Assembly: GCA_963995525.1 (NCBI GenBank)
Contig: OZ023206.1
Coordinates: 45,291,218 to 45,355,217 of the forward strand
DNA length: 64,000 bases
Source of the DNA: Escarpia spicata
Lineage: Eukaryota; Annelida; Polychaeta; Sabellida; Siboglinidae
Reading direction: 5' to 3'
Shown: in pieces, positions 12,045-24,215 of the stretch
Layout of the letters: every line of letters begins with the position of its first letter
Position numbering within the stretch: the first letter of the stretch is position 1
Translations under genes and position numbers: made by a program
The notes under the pieces: model-generated
Database searches by the model: none
Seen by the model: only the letters and a program-made list of their open reading frames with translations
Told to the model about the DNA's origin: nothing

Positions 12045-12870
12045 TAGAGAGGTGTCGATCATATATTGTTTAAATACAGAGCGGGGAAGTGGAAAGGTAC
12101 AGTTAAATGACGAAGGTAGCTTTAGAAAAGAAAGCCTCCGCGTGAATCTGACGTAGACAGAAATAATGTAAATAGGTGAACATGAGGTGGATCTGCGTGT
12201 AAATTTTTTTCGGAAACACCATTACACAAGTGAACAGCTTTGTATACGTGGACGGTACAATGTGTGAGGATGGAGGAAATAGTAAATAAATCAAGAGGAG
12301 GCTGCAAGCACGAGTGGCAGCATGGAGGAATTTGAAGGCATTTTGTGAAAGAGAAACTGATCAAACAATTAAAAGAAACACTGTTGGAAGTCTTCGTAGT
12401 TTGGCGATAACAAGAGTTTGGTTATATAAAGGTATATTCGTAAGTCGCTTAGTTTTTCATTGCTATAGCTCTAGTAAATTAGGAAGTCTTAAAACGCACA
12501 GCGACTGTGCTCAAACCTTGAAGCTTGAACGGACACGCCCATGGATTGGAATGGTATTCTGGTTCGCGAATCAGTCCCTAGAGGCGCTTCGCAAAACTAC
12601 GCGAACTGATTCGATGATAAACTACCAAGTTAAAGCATTCATATTCAATATATATATTTGTTATATGTCATTGATACGCATGTGTCCAGTGGGAAGTAAC
12701 AATTATATTGCACGCGTCCAGGTGCTGTTTCTAATCTTATAGAAAGTAGGATATTGCGTCCCGTAAACCCCTGTCTGATATAGAGACGGGAGAGAAGCTA
12801 CATACATCATATAAGAACTGGGTCGGAATAATATGAGTGAAGGTGAACAGCCACGGATGGAAGATAATTG
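12045..12870. other. No gene recognised
   Basis: Short open frames on both strands (for example 12314-12742 plus) without recognisable motifs. Confidence 0.4.
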
Positions 12871-12874
12871 CAGA

Positions 12875-13918
<1,044 letters not shown>

Positions 13919-14212
13919 ACATAGAATGGGAGAGAGTGACAAAGAGTAACAAAGAGTGACGTGATCGAGAGAGTGAGTGAGAGAGAGTGAATGAGAGACA
14001 GAGAGATAGTGAGTGAGTGAGAGAGAGAGGGTGAGTGAGGTAGAGAGTGAATGAGAGAGAGAGAGAGAGAGTGAGTGATTGAGCGAGTGAGAGAGAGAGG
14101 GAGTGAATGGCAGAAAGAGGGAGTGAGATAGAGAGAGAGAGAGAGAGAGTGAGAGAATGAGAGAGTGAGTGAGTGATCGAGTGAGTGAGAGAGAGAGAGA
14201 GAGAGAGAGCTA
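13919..14212. repeat. GA/GAGTGA low-complexity block
   Basis: Continuation of the purine-rich block on the far side of the AGGC array, ending just before the PLAT exon. Confidence 0.95.
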
Positions 14213-14326
14213 TCACGTTTTCGTGGTATATACTGTAAAAGCTGATCGTTGTATTTGTTCCACGCGCAGAGGTAACATTAAATGACTTTATTGACAAAAC
14301 ACATATTGTTGTGTATTGTGTTGTAG

Positions 14327-14465
14327 AGTGTAGATTTAGTGTAGAGACCAAAACCGGCCTCAAGCCAGGCGCGAGTACCGATGGTACCATAGAAATCAAG
14401 CTGAGCGAAGATGATCAGTACCAAGAGCTGGACAATAAAAACAGGGACGACTTTGAAAGGGGCAG
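14327..14465 (+). CDS. Exon encoding the first half of a PLAT (LH2) domain
   Basis: Acceptor TTGTGTTGTAG ends at 14326 and donor GTAAGAA begins at 14466. The single open frame (first full codon at 14329, 45 codons plus a split codon ending AG) contains TKTGLKPGASTDGTIEIKL and NRDDFERG. These match the beta-sandwich start of PLAT domains: a V-x-T-G, a G-A-x-T-D, and the F-E-R-G motif. PLAT domains bind lipid or protein partners at membranes and occur in lipoxygenases, lipases, polycystins and LOXHD1-like proteins; F-E-R-G is typical of the LOXHD1/lipoxygenase type. The upstream intron is phase 1, the downstream one phase 2. The continuation is not found on this strand; the best match is at 23935-24154 on the opposite strand. 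Confidence 0.7.
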
Positions 14466-14469
14466 GTAA

Positions 14470-15255
14470 GAAAGTATGCTTTTAGCAGGTATTATTGAAT
14501 GAACAGGGTGGGTACGTCGTGCAGTGAGTAAACGAATATGATGCATTTGGAAAGAATCTGGGTCAATATGTAACAGATGGACTACTAGCACGATTATATG
14601 TACTAATATTGCAACGTATCGTTTAGTTACAGCTCCGTGCATTTTGCCAGTATAAGTTGATGCAAGCCTATAGCGGGCGTGTCCAGTGACATTAAAGGGA
14701 AAAAAGGAATTTTTGGGGATTTTGTATTTAATTGAGCTAACACAAACTAACCATTTGAAAATACAATCAACAATATCATGCCAATATTTAACTCGGAAGC
14801 ATTTGATGAACACACAGCTATAGTATCTCATGGAAAGGGCCATTTTGGTTGTTAAACGTACGCGATGAGTTCTTGCTTCAATAAAATTGTCTTTGTTGAA
14901 AACGAATAAAAATCACAACTATTTATTAATTTACCACATATATAAATCTTGGAATGTTATAAAACATCCTCAACATTTCACAACCTCACACAACAGCGCA
15001 CATTTATAAAATGTGTTGTTTTATCGCTCACCCCCAGGAGCATGCCAAAGTGCATTTTAAACTATTTTAATCTACCATAGTTTTAATATGATTTTTAATA
15101 TTTGGCGCACAGGCCGCTACACCATAATGCAACTGTACATGCATAGCAGGGCTAATTACGCTCGCAAGAGCCCAGCCCTTCAAAAGGAAGAAGAAAAAGA
15201 CGGCATGAAAATCTATTTATAATCCAATTGTATGCTTACTGATACCAGTTGTCGT
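14470..15255. other. Probable intron, nothing recognised
   Basis: Follows the donor at 14466. AT-rich, no repeat family or second exon recognised. Confidence 0.4.
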
Positions 15256-15260
15256 TCGGG

Positions 15261-15419
15261 GGCCGGTTTCATGAAGCGTTCTTAACGTTACGCAAGTACG
15301 TCTTAGCTTCATGTGTTTGCGAAAACGTATACGTTCGGTTATATTAAAAAAATAACGTAATTTACTAAGACAATCATCTCAGCGTTAAGACCGTTATTTT
15401 GTGCTTCATGAAACCGGCC
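15261..15419 (+). mobile_element. MITE copy 1, 159 bp, terminal inverted repeats
   Basis: Starts GGCCGGTTTCATGAAGC (15261-15277) and ends with its exact inverse (15403-15419). A second copy, in opposite orientation and diverged internally, is at 17916-18077. Too short to encode protein; a non-autonomous DNA transposon. Confidence 0.8.
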
Positions 15420-16300
15420 AACTACAAAATAACAAATTAAATAAGCGTACATTTTTATTAGATAAAACTATACTATAACAACTATTTAACATTAACCTTA
15501 TATTGAAAGATAACCCGAAATTATACTTGTTTTCGCAGTTTAGTGCTTTTCAATCACACGCATATTCACTTGGTGGCAGCTCTCATGGCTGTCAACAAGT
15601 GGGCAGTCAAAACGCGATTCTGAGCCAGACTATCTTCCTGGCGATGTCATGCAGCCAGGCGAGAATCGGTCAAGCGAGACTATATTAAGTAGTGAACGAT
15701 ATAAGTGTTGTTTACTTCTGGTAACTTATTTCTTTCCGAGTGACCCGCTAGCCTTGTCATCACAGCAAATTCGCGGAAGGCAAAATGTTACTTAGCCTCG
15801 AGCATCAAGACGCCTCGAGATGGAAACCCTGTAGGGATGTTTTCTGTTGCCGGCGAAATCTTGCAATCGAGCGAAAGTCAGTTAAGGGAGATTAAATGTC
15901 GCCCGTTCATTGGGCGTTTATCCGCGTCATGAATAAGATGTCAGCTTTCAGGATATCAGAGGTTTTATTTGAATCTTCCACTTTGAAACCAAATTCCAAG
16001 TGATAGCGTCACGTCACATGGCGACACGTGTTTGAGAGCTGCGTGGGTGAGAGAGATCGAGGGGAATTTAATGTTGGACGCGGACTAGGAGATGTAAGTA
16101 AAAAGTGGTACAGAACACCTAAGAAGGTGTATGAAATCAAATTCGCAAAATTGTGGTTAACAATCTCTCAGGAAGTATAAGGTTGAACTGACTTTTGTAA
16201 TGGGCACCTGGCTGAAGCTGTGTTAAACTGTGGCATCCATTCATAGTCGTAACCGTATGGCACCTGCTCCCAGTGTTGTAAACATGTCCCCTAAGCCAAA
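15420..16300. other. No gene recognised
   Basis: An acceptor-like TTTTCGCAG at 15530-15538 precedes a short open frame (to 15688), but it has no recognised motif and does not continue the PLAT domain when joined in phase. The rest shows nothing. Confidence 0.4.
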
Positions 16301-16500
16301 NNNNNNNNNNNNNNNNNNNNNNNNNNNNNNNNNNNNNNNNNNNNNNNNNNNNNNNNNNNNNNNNNNNNNNNNNNNNNNNNNNNNNNNNNNNNNNNNNNNN
16401 NNNNNNNNNNNNNNNNNNNNNNNNNNNNNNNNNNNNNNNNNNNNNNNNNNNNNNNNNNNNNNNNNNNNNNNNNNNNNNNNNNNNNNNNNNNNNNNNNNNN
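16301..16500. other. Assembly gap, 200 N
   Basis: Exactly 200 ambiguous bases. The right flank begins inside a GA microsatellite, so the join was probably made across a repeat; the size may be a placeholder. Confidence 0.99.
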
Positions 16501-16700
16501 TGAGAGAGAGAGAGAGTGAGAGAGAAGAGAGAGAGAAGAGAGAGAGGAGAGAGATATATATAGAGAGGGAGAGAGAAAAGAGAAAGAGAGAAACAAAGAT
16601 AAACAAGAGATGAGAGAAATAGAGAGCTATATGTATATATATATATAGAGAGAGAGAGGGGGAGGAGATAGTGATAGTGAGAGGGGAAAGAGATAGAGAC
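16501..16700. repeat. (GA)n-rich block with short TA run
   Basis: GAGAGA with interspersed AGAGAA, and a TATATA run at about 16630-16647. Confidence 0.95.
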
Positions 16701-16724
16701 AGACAGGCAGACAAGGAGAGAGTA

Positions 16725-17065
16725 ACAGAAGGAGCCTCAAACCAACACGAGTGGAACTGCACGGGAAAGGAAAAGATCGTTCGCCGTGTGAACATGAAAT
16801 CGATGGTTTCCATTTTGTAGCGAGGTATTAGTGAGATTTAATTTTTTCGTTCGAGGGAGAGGGTGGGGTATGAGGCCAGATGGAAGTAACTGTTGCTTAA
16901 TGTACAACTGAGAAATGATGTCCCTGGTTAATCGTGTCTGAGGCACACAAAATAGTGTTTATATTTGCGATCAGGGATATCCAGATGTGAACAATATATT
17001 TAACAAATACAATGTGTGAATCGTTGAATAGGTACACCTTTAATTTTATCAAGTAATCTATTTCG
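16725..17065 (+). repeat. Duplicated ~340-bp segment, copy 1
   Basis: Begins ACAGAAGGAGCC and is closely similar to 18841-19495. This copy is continuous at GGAAGTAA/CTGTTGC where the other has about 314 extra bases. Both copies lie directly after a microsatellite. Confidence 0.85.
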
Positions 17066-17915
17066 GCACCTAGTCTAGTTTAAACTTGTACTCTTGGGAT
17101 ACATATGGTGTGAATGCTTGTGTATTTATAAAATAAGGAAACATGCTGTATAGTTTGAAACACCCGGACGTAATGTAATGGACGCTATTGTATGCATCTA
17201 TCGACACACCCAGTGTCATTTGTGCGGAAATGAAACTTGTTTTTAATAAGCATTAACTTCTATCAACTGATGGTGGAACGTTGGAAAGCAGAGTAAAATG
17301 GCAGCTGGTTTCAAATCAAACTTAATTTCCTTTTTAGATCTTGCGAGATGTCGCATATTAACCCACGATTAAGCGCAGTCTCACCAAAACTATTACCAGA
17401 GTGTATGTTCTTTTGTTAAGTAAAATTATGCCGTACAGTATAAACTCTACTTATTACAACACATTTACTACCCAAATGTATTTTAGTAACCATGATTGGC
17501 ATTTATTATAACCATCTTTGCTTAAATTTATATGTTTACGGAAGAAACCGTTTGTTTTAGGGTAGTGCGCCTCTTTCGAAGGGGTCACGACCGAGAACGC
17601 ACTGTCCGCGTACTAACAATATGGAATTTGCGTATGTAGGCGATTTTTTTGAACTTTGAACAGTCAAATTCAGAAGTTTTTTACGCTCCGCTAAAACACA
17701 TTTGGGCTGTCAGAATGTTATAATATATATTATAGTGTATACAGTATAACATTATTTTACAATAACAGCTAACGGAAACCCTCCTTTACACTGGCCATTC
17801 TGCTACGTTATCAACTGTGACATACTATAGTTCCTCGGCTTTGTTCTCTTAGCTACCGTTTCTGCATTCCCAGTGTTAGTGATTGCTCTAAGAAACACGA
17901 CTATGCCTGCGCCCA
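17066..17915. other. Nothing recognised
   Basis: AT-rich, without an open frame, repeat or splice-flanked exon that could be supported. Confidence 0.45.
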
Positions 17916-18077
17916 GGGGCCGGTTTCATGAGGCGCCTAAGAACGTTGCTAACGCTAAGATGTTTGTCTTAGTAAATGACGTGATTTTTTAAATATAAAC
18001 GAACATAGGAGTTTACGCAAACATGTGACGCTAAGTAATTGCGTAACTTTAAGTATATGCTTCATGAAACCGGTCCC
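17916..18077 (-). mobile_element. MITE copy 2, 162 bp, inverted relative to copy 1
   Basis: GGGGCCGGTTTCATG at 17916-17930 and GCTTCATGAAACCGGTCCC at 18059-18077. Its reverse complement, not its direct sequence, aligns internally with 15261-15419 (shared TTTACTAAGACAA and GCGTTA stretches), so the two copies face opposite ways. Confidence 0.78.
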
Positions 18078-18331
18078 AGGATAGTAGCATACTGCAAGTA
18101 TCTGTGCCCAACACAGACATGCGGCTGGTATACCTGCGCCCAACACAGTAACATACCGTAGGCAACTGCGCCCAGTATATTTCCGCTATTTTAATTGAGA
18201 TTTAACCAAAAACAAGTGCCCGTTTTAAAACACACAAAATTACAATTATTTCGAAAACAACACATTTGGTATAAAAAAAATTATGTTTACAATTATTTTC
18301 CAAAAAAGTGTATGTGTCAATATGTGTACCG

Positions 18332-18502
18332 CACACACACACACACATACACACGCACACACGCACACACGCACACACGCACACACCCACACACGCACAC
18401 ACGCACACACGCACACACGCACACACGCACACACGCACACACGCACACACGCACACACGCACACGCAAACACGCAAACACACACGCACACGCGCGCGCGC
18501 TT
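18332..18502. repeat. (CA)n / (CACACG)n microsatellite
   Basis: CA repeat with a G every sixth or eighth base, ending in GCGCGCGCGC. Confidence 0.97.
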
Positions 18503-18689
18503 ATTTGTGCGTTTTAGTGACGCCGGCGTGCGACAGCACTAAGAAAAAATCTCCATAAACCGGATGAATTTCACCGTTGAAGCCAAACGCTTTTCATTTA
18601 AAATCGAGCTGTACCGTCTAACTAACGTTGCATGTAGTCAATGCTCCCGGGTATTAGTAAACAAGTATGTGTGCGTTATTGTGTGTAGG

Positions 18690-18736
18690 TGTGTGTGCTT
18701 GCGTGCGTGCGTGCGTGCGTGCATGTGTGTGCGTGC

Positions 18737-18805
<69 letters not shown>

Positions 18806-18815
18806 TGTGTGTGTT
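18690..18815. repeat. (GT)n with GTGC variants
   Basis: GTGC repeats passing into about 80 bp of GT; directly upstream of copy 2 of the duplicated segment. Confidence 0.97.
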
Positions 18816-18840
18816 TGTAGAGTCAGATAGGGACATAATG

Positions 18841-19495
18841 ACAGAAGGAGCCTTAAACCAACAGGTTTGGAACTATACGGGGAAGGAAAATATCGTTCGC
18901 TGTGTGAACATGAAATTGCCATTCTGCTGCGAGTTATTAATCAGATTGATTGTTTACGTTCGAGGGAGAGGGTGGGGGGCTGAGGCCAGATGAAAGTAAT
19001 TTCGCTGGTATCGGACATCGACGTTCTGAGATGATCCCTAAGTGAAACGAATTGTAGACGCTCCGTGTACCTCCTAGTAGACTTGCTAAAAGTTAACTGC
19101 CTGTCAATTTCGGCTGTTTATTACGTCGCACTGTTATTCGTAGTTGTACATCGGCGCTGCACTGCTTTTACGTGCTACTGCGGAATCCAGATTAAGTCAT
19201 CAATCATCACTGCATTTGTATCGAAGATAGTCTCATGGAATATATGTCAGTTTTTCCTAGACATAACAGACATAAATAACATGTTTTGCATTCTAAACAG
19301 AGAGGCTTCAAAACTGTTGCTTAATATACAACTGAGAAATGCTGTCCGTGGTTCATCATGTCTGGGGCACACAAAATAGTGTTTATACTTGCGATCAGGG
19401 ATATCCAGATGGGAACAATATGTTTAACAAATAAAATGTGTGAACCGTTGAATAGGTATATATATATCTTGTTATAAAGTAACCTATTTTGGCCC
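18841..19495 (+). repeat. Duplicated segment, copy 2, with 314-bp extra block
   Basis: 18841-18999 and 19314-19495 match 16725-17065; the block 19000-19313 has no counterpart there. The block shows no clear target duplication or terminal repeats, so it may be an insertion here or a deletion in copy 1. Confidence 0.8.
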
Positions 19496-19769
19496 TATGT
19501 GTAGTTTTTTGCAAAGAAGCTGCCTGTCTGGCATCAATTTGTTTTGGCAAAATTAAATCCCAGTAGACTCCCGTGACAATATTTAGAAGTACAGGCGCAC
19601 GATCTTTTGTGCACAATAACCAGATGTGTAACCTATACGCACAATCAGGGTCATCAGCCATCATCACTTGCTCTGAACACACAACTAATGTGTTTAATAA
19701 AATATAAAATAATGGCTGCTTAACTCCCGTTTTCAGCGTGCTCATTACGGAATCTTTAAAATGTATACC

Positions 19770-19850
19770 ATCGCATCGTCCGTCGCATCGCGCATCATCC
19801 ATCGCATCGTGCATCGCATCGCTCATCGCGTCGTCCATCGTCCAATGCCA
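19770..19850. repeat. CATCG-rich short tandem repeat
   Basis: Irregular CATCGCATCGTCC units, about 80 bp. Confidence 0.9.
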
Positions 19851-19912
19851 ATGCTAAGCTCCAAACAAATTACAAAACTGGCACGTGTGAACCGACAAAG
19901 CGCAGATGATAC

Positions 19913-20017
19913 CTGGCGGCAGATCACAACTACACAATAACAGAATACTGGCGGCAGATCATAACTATGCAATGACAGAATACTGGCGGCAGATCACAGC
20001 TATACAATAACAGAATA
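19913..20017. repeat. 35-bp tandem repeat, three copies
   Basis: Unit begins CTGGCGGCAGATCA and ends CAGAATA; copies start at about 19913, 19948 and 19983 with a few substitutions. Confidence 0.92.
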
Positions 20018-20254
20018 CTAGCGTGATTGTCTCAATCGTCTCCGCCTAACCACTAAAAGTATGTGGTAGGTGTGCTTACCATAACAGTAAATACATTTAA
20101 TCAACTTTGCAGACAGTATTTGTTATATCATCAAGCCAACAGAAACAAAACGTGCAAAGGTAATTGTACGAAACTTAAATGACCTTATATGTACACTGCA
20201 ACTAAAAAACACCTAGCAATTTGTCTACCGACATCTTGCTTAGGTGTCAACATA

Positions 20255-21930
20255 TCAGTCATTATGGTCCAAAATCCACTCATTAGTCTGCCACTTAGGC
20301 AGTTGGCGAGCGCGCCCTTATCTTCTAGGACCAGGAGGACCTGATGTTTCCGGGTCGTTGACCGTAGGGAGGCCAACATTGGTTTCTGGGGAGCGGACAT
20401 AGACAGTAACACCGGCTGCTCTGAAGTTGCTGCATGGTGAACAGGGCTGACTGGTCTAGACGACTCTGACTCCGATTCAGATGACGAATCAGAGCGCACA
20501 TCTTGGCCACGAACGGGGCCTTCGGGATGGGAGGTAAGCGCAGCTGTTACCTTGTAACAATCGGAGATTCGAACATCGTAAGTCTTGCTACGGAACTGAG
20601 ACTCCGTGAACTTCCTAACAATGTATCCATCACGTGGTCTGCATTTGTCTTTGTCACCTTTGAGGTAAACGAGGTCGCCAACGGAGATACTGATGGCAGG
20701 CGGTAGGTCGTGTCTGTGCGCTTTTGAATTGGAGCTGTATGCATGGTTTTCTAATCTGCTGGAGTGTAGACTTAAGATACGTTGCCTATCTGTGATCGGT
20801 AGCTGCTCAGTCGTGACTTAGTTTCTCTGTGTCCAGGCTTCACGGGCTGATAACCCATCTCTGCGAATGCAAGAGTTCAAGTTCCCTGTGGCAAGCGCGA
20901 GTGTAACCTTTGGTATGGGACCACAATCTGGAGAAATTTGCAGGAGCCCAATGCCCAGCTCTCACATAGCGTGTTCGGCTTGTGGATTTTTGTTGACGTT
21001 TTTAACCTGCCCATCCTCCAGCTGGATGACCTGTTGTGCCAAGACTGGGCCGTTGACCAACGCAATAAATCCTGCAGCGGGGTCTACGCGTACTGTGATT
21101 GTCATCAAGTAATTGTAGTTCAGCACACATGGAGAGAAGGGCGTCGCGAAGCTGATCATGTCGTTCACCGTCAATAAGCGACGACAGAGTGTATGAAGAT
21201 ACGCTCTCGCGAAAAAAACGATGATACACTGGCGATAGCGGCGCATAGCATTTGCAGCGAAGGATGAACCCACTACAGCCGGAGATTGTGTGGATGAGTG
21301 TGGGTTCAAGTACGTTTTGATATACTTGACGGCTTGACACTGGTGACACGCCGCTGAAGCTGTTTCAGAAGACCTATCGATGTCTAGTGCGAACAAGTAC
21401 CTGCTAAAGACACGTTTGAGTTGGGTCATTGACGGGTGGCAGAATCTGATGAGCAGTGCAGTTAAGAGGCCATCGATAACAGGACGGGGAACAACGATGC
21501 GCTCGCGTGTTGGATGGAAAGGCTGAATATCTCTCACGATCAAGACGTCATCAATGGTTACAGTGACAGTCTTGAGATATCTCTTGACATCGCAGATTTT
21601 GGTCATCTTGGAAGGGCAAGTACCTTGAGTCAAGTGAGCATGAGTATGTCTGAGGTCGGGACATTTGAGCTGAATGGCGTGCTAGGCAACACGGTTCGTG
21701 AATGGCATTTTGACAGAACCGTCGATGACATCGTTCATGGAAACACTGTGCACGACCGAGTTCGAGGCTGGCCTGCATGGTATCACTGCGCCATATCCAT
21801 CCCAATGGAGCAAACAATTGTCTTTGGAGCTGACAGACGCAGGTTGTTGTGCCTCAGTGCAGCTAGTACACGATTCCAATTGTGGTAAGTCTCATGTGGT
21901 TTCTTGCCGCCGACATAGAGATCGTCAGGA
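20255..21930 (-). pseudogene. Minus-strand LTR-retrotransposon pol relic (RT end + integrase)
   Basis: From 21926 downwards: RT catalytic strand DDLYVGG and thumb HNWNRVLAALRHNN, then LGWIWRSDT, then after a shortened linker the integrase. The integrase has the HHCC region (LIRFCHPSMTQLKR, CHQCQAVKYI at about 21400-21320), the first core segment GSSFAANAMRRYRQC (D replaced by N), the second VRVDPAAGF (D kept, about 21100-21080) and the third NKNPQAEHAM (E kept). Further on come LVYLKGDKDKCRPRDGY (about 20690) and the terminal ARQLPKWQTNEWILD (20305-20260). RNase H is missing between RT and integrase. Stops and frame changes are numerous. The clade is an LTR element close to Ty3/gypsy; the exact lineage is not certain. 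Confidence 0.72.
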
Positions 21931-21945
21931 ATCTTTCTGTTTTGG

Positions 21946-22102
21946 TACTGCTACTGCTACTTGTACTACTACTTTTACGACTACGACGACTACAACTACA
22001 ACTACCACTACCACTACCACTACCACTACCATCACTATAACTACTACACGCACGCACGCATACGCGAGTGTGCAGACACACACACACACACACACAGACA
22101 CA

Positions 22103-22163
<61 letters not shown>
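21946..22163. repeat. (ACT/ACC)n then (CA)n microsatellites
   Basis: About 100 bp of trinucleotide ACT/ACC/ACG repeats followed by a CA array (22076-22163). They begin within 20 bp of the RT catalytic motif of the adjacent LTR relic and replace its upstream part. Confidence 0.97.
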
Positions 22164-22164
<1 letters not shown>

Positions 22165-22840
22165 ACTCCTTACATCACTATGATTACATACCACAACTTA
22201 TTGTCGCCTAATAAACATGAAAAGGACACATTTTGACATGTTACATGTAGCATGTCCAAATACCAGTGGCAGCTCTTACCAAAGCATATCTCCGTCAAGG
22301 CTCTAATACATATGGGGCAGTTGTACGACACCGATATTGTTGTCGACAGATAAGATGTCATTCTTGTTAATTGTGGCACTTTCAATATCAGCATAATTTA
22401 CAATGAACTGGTAGACTATGTGATGCTAGAGACGAAGGCCCAAAGTAAGAGTAGTTTGTGTTTTACCGTGATGGCTGGCAACGTTATAGCTTCGACGACT
22501 TAATTAATACGCATGTTCCACACGCTTAGAAAAGCCGCCCCGGTCCCTGATTTTAGCAACATGTGGAATATAGTGGATGTAGCAGCAGAATCGTATGTCA
22601 GATGGATTGATTGACTTCAATAAATAAGTGGCGGATAATGTACTTATGAGAGAATACCAGAACTACAGACACGCTGTACGGTTTATTAGTTTAAAATCAT
22701 TATAAAATAATGATCTTACAAAAATATGAAAATTTGTATTAAAGTTTGTATTAAAAAATAATTAGTCTAGTTATTACTTATGCACTAAGTACTGGGCGAA
22801 GAATAATTAAGTATCCAATATACTTAGCAACTTAAAACAA
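22165..22840. other. Nothing recognised
   Basis: No coding region or repeat with a clear boundary. Confidence 0.45.
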
Positions 22841-23165
22841 ATAAAATAGGTAAGTTCTTATATAGCGCAGTATCCAGTCCTCAAGACTGTTCAAAGCGCT
22901 TTACACTTTACTCCCTAGCAGACTTGTTCAATCGAACACCATCTCACCATTTATCTAATAAGCATTCAACCACGCTGCAATTAATGCGCGAAGACTATTC
23001 GTACACAAATATCCACCAATGTCTATAACCAGGTACTCATTCAAACTAAAGCAATGTAGAGTAAACCAAATTGCCCAAGGTTCGACACCGCTGCACACGA
23101 TCCGAACCCGCGTTCTCTCATTCGAGCGTTTGGAGCTCGTACCGCTGCGCTACTGCGTTCCATTT
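22840..23165 (-). mobile_element. tRNA-derived SINE
   Basis: On the minus strand a pol III A-box-like TAGCGCAGCGG (23152-23142) is followed 33 bp on by a B-box-like GGGTTCGGATC (23109-23099), the spacing of a tRNA gene. The surrounding sequence does not form a proper tRNA (no clean acceptor stem recognised). The body ends with AAAGCGCTTTGAACAG and GCGCTATATAAGAACTTA (22905-22850), a tail type common in marine animal SINEs. Boundaries are approximate. Confidence 0.6.
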
Positions 23166-23934
23166 GTGTGTAAAGGTTGCAACACTATAATTCTAGTCAA
23201 CTGTGTTTATGTGGTATAAGAAATTACATTAGAAAGTATAATAGGGAATGCAAATCATAAGTTTTTAACTTCTTGCATTTACTTTCAACACACCTGTAAA
23301 TAACTGTTTTCATGATTTTATAGAGTTAATGCATTCACAACATCTACATGCTGATTATAGGTTCAATTTGATGTGTTATGTATGAGTTTCCTTTGTATAC
23401 ATGTTTGTTGAATAACATTCAATTCAATATAATTAGCTTACAAATATGTCTTTAGCAGCGTTAAAGTATTTTATGTAAATTGCTCAATGTTACTAATGAA
23501 AGAAACATGTGTCTTTATTTTGGCACACACCAAGCACGGTGCCTCGAGAGTTGCATATAATAGAGTACATGGCATACAATGATACAATATAGTTCGAATA
23601 CTACAGCATGCTTATGCTTACAGTGATTTCAAACACAAACAATGCAACATGCAAGCTGATGTCGTACCTACAATATACACACATATCCATAATATGCATC
23701 CCCGACGAATAGTATTGTTAATAACTGTCTCGTGATTTAAAACGAAAGTCGCGTCAAATATGCGCCATGATAACAACTGTGAAATGGACATTTTACGGTT
23801 GATGTAGCCATCGAGAAGACAACGACAATGTCCGGAATAACGTGAAAGTCCAATAATACAAGCCACACGGGTGACTTAACACACGAATGTGGCACGACAT
23901 CAGCCATTGTTGGAGATAAACGCATGTCCGTGTA
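23166..23934. other. Nothing recognised; 3' flank of the minus-strand PLAT exon
   Basis: AT-rich, several short frames on the minus strand without motifs. If the PLAT exon is terminal, part of this is its 3' untranslated region. Confidence 0.35.
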
Positions 23935-24154
23935 TTATTCCAATATACATTTCTTCGCCCTGTGGGTGCATTCAACCCAATGGTAACGAGAGCACGTTGC
24001 CGACCAGCTATCTTCGGAACGCGTCACTTTCACCTTCTCCACTAACCAAAGGTTAGTCAGACATAGTTTCCCAACATGAAAGTAGCCGAGGTTAATCAGT
24101 CGGACGCTTTTAGGATTTGGGTGACATGTTGCAAGGACTAAAAACGTGTCGGTG
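23935..24154 (-). CDS. Exon encoding the second half of a PLAT (LH2) domain, with stop
   Basis: Read downwards from a strong acceptor (TGTTTTTTTGTTTGCAG, ending at 24155). The first base completes a split codon, then TDTFLVLAT, INLGYFHVGKLCL, WLVEKVKVTRSED and SATCSRYHWVE follow and the frame closes with TAA at 23937-23935. This matches the second half of PLAT: D-x-F, L-G near the centre, the W-x-L-E-K-V-x-V strand and the closing C-x-x-x-W. A preceding phase-2 exon is required; the exon at 14327-14465 ends exactly in phase 2, and AG+C would give Ser between F-E-R-G and T-D-T-F, but it lies on the other strand. The exon may instead be spliced at a GT near its end. Confidence 0.65.
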
Positions 24155-24215
24155 CTGCAAACAAAAAAACACATTAGTTTTATGATAATACCTACAGAAT
24201 ACCTGCCAATTTCAT

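Noticed and set aside
15539..15688. Second PLAT exon on the plus strand after the acceptor at 15538
   Set aside because: In the phase required by the 14465 donor it gives no PLAT-like sequence and stops after about 27 codons.
23099..23152. Functional tRNA gene
   Set aside because: A- and B-box-like sequences are present but no convincing cloverleaf or acceptor stem; the downstream tail is that of a SINE.
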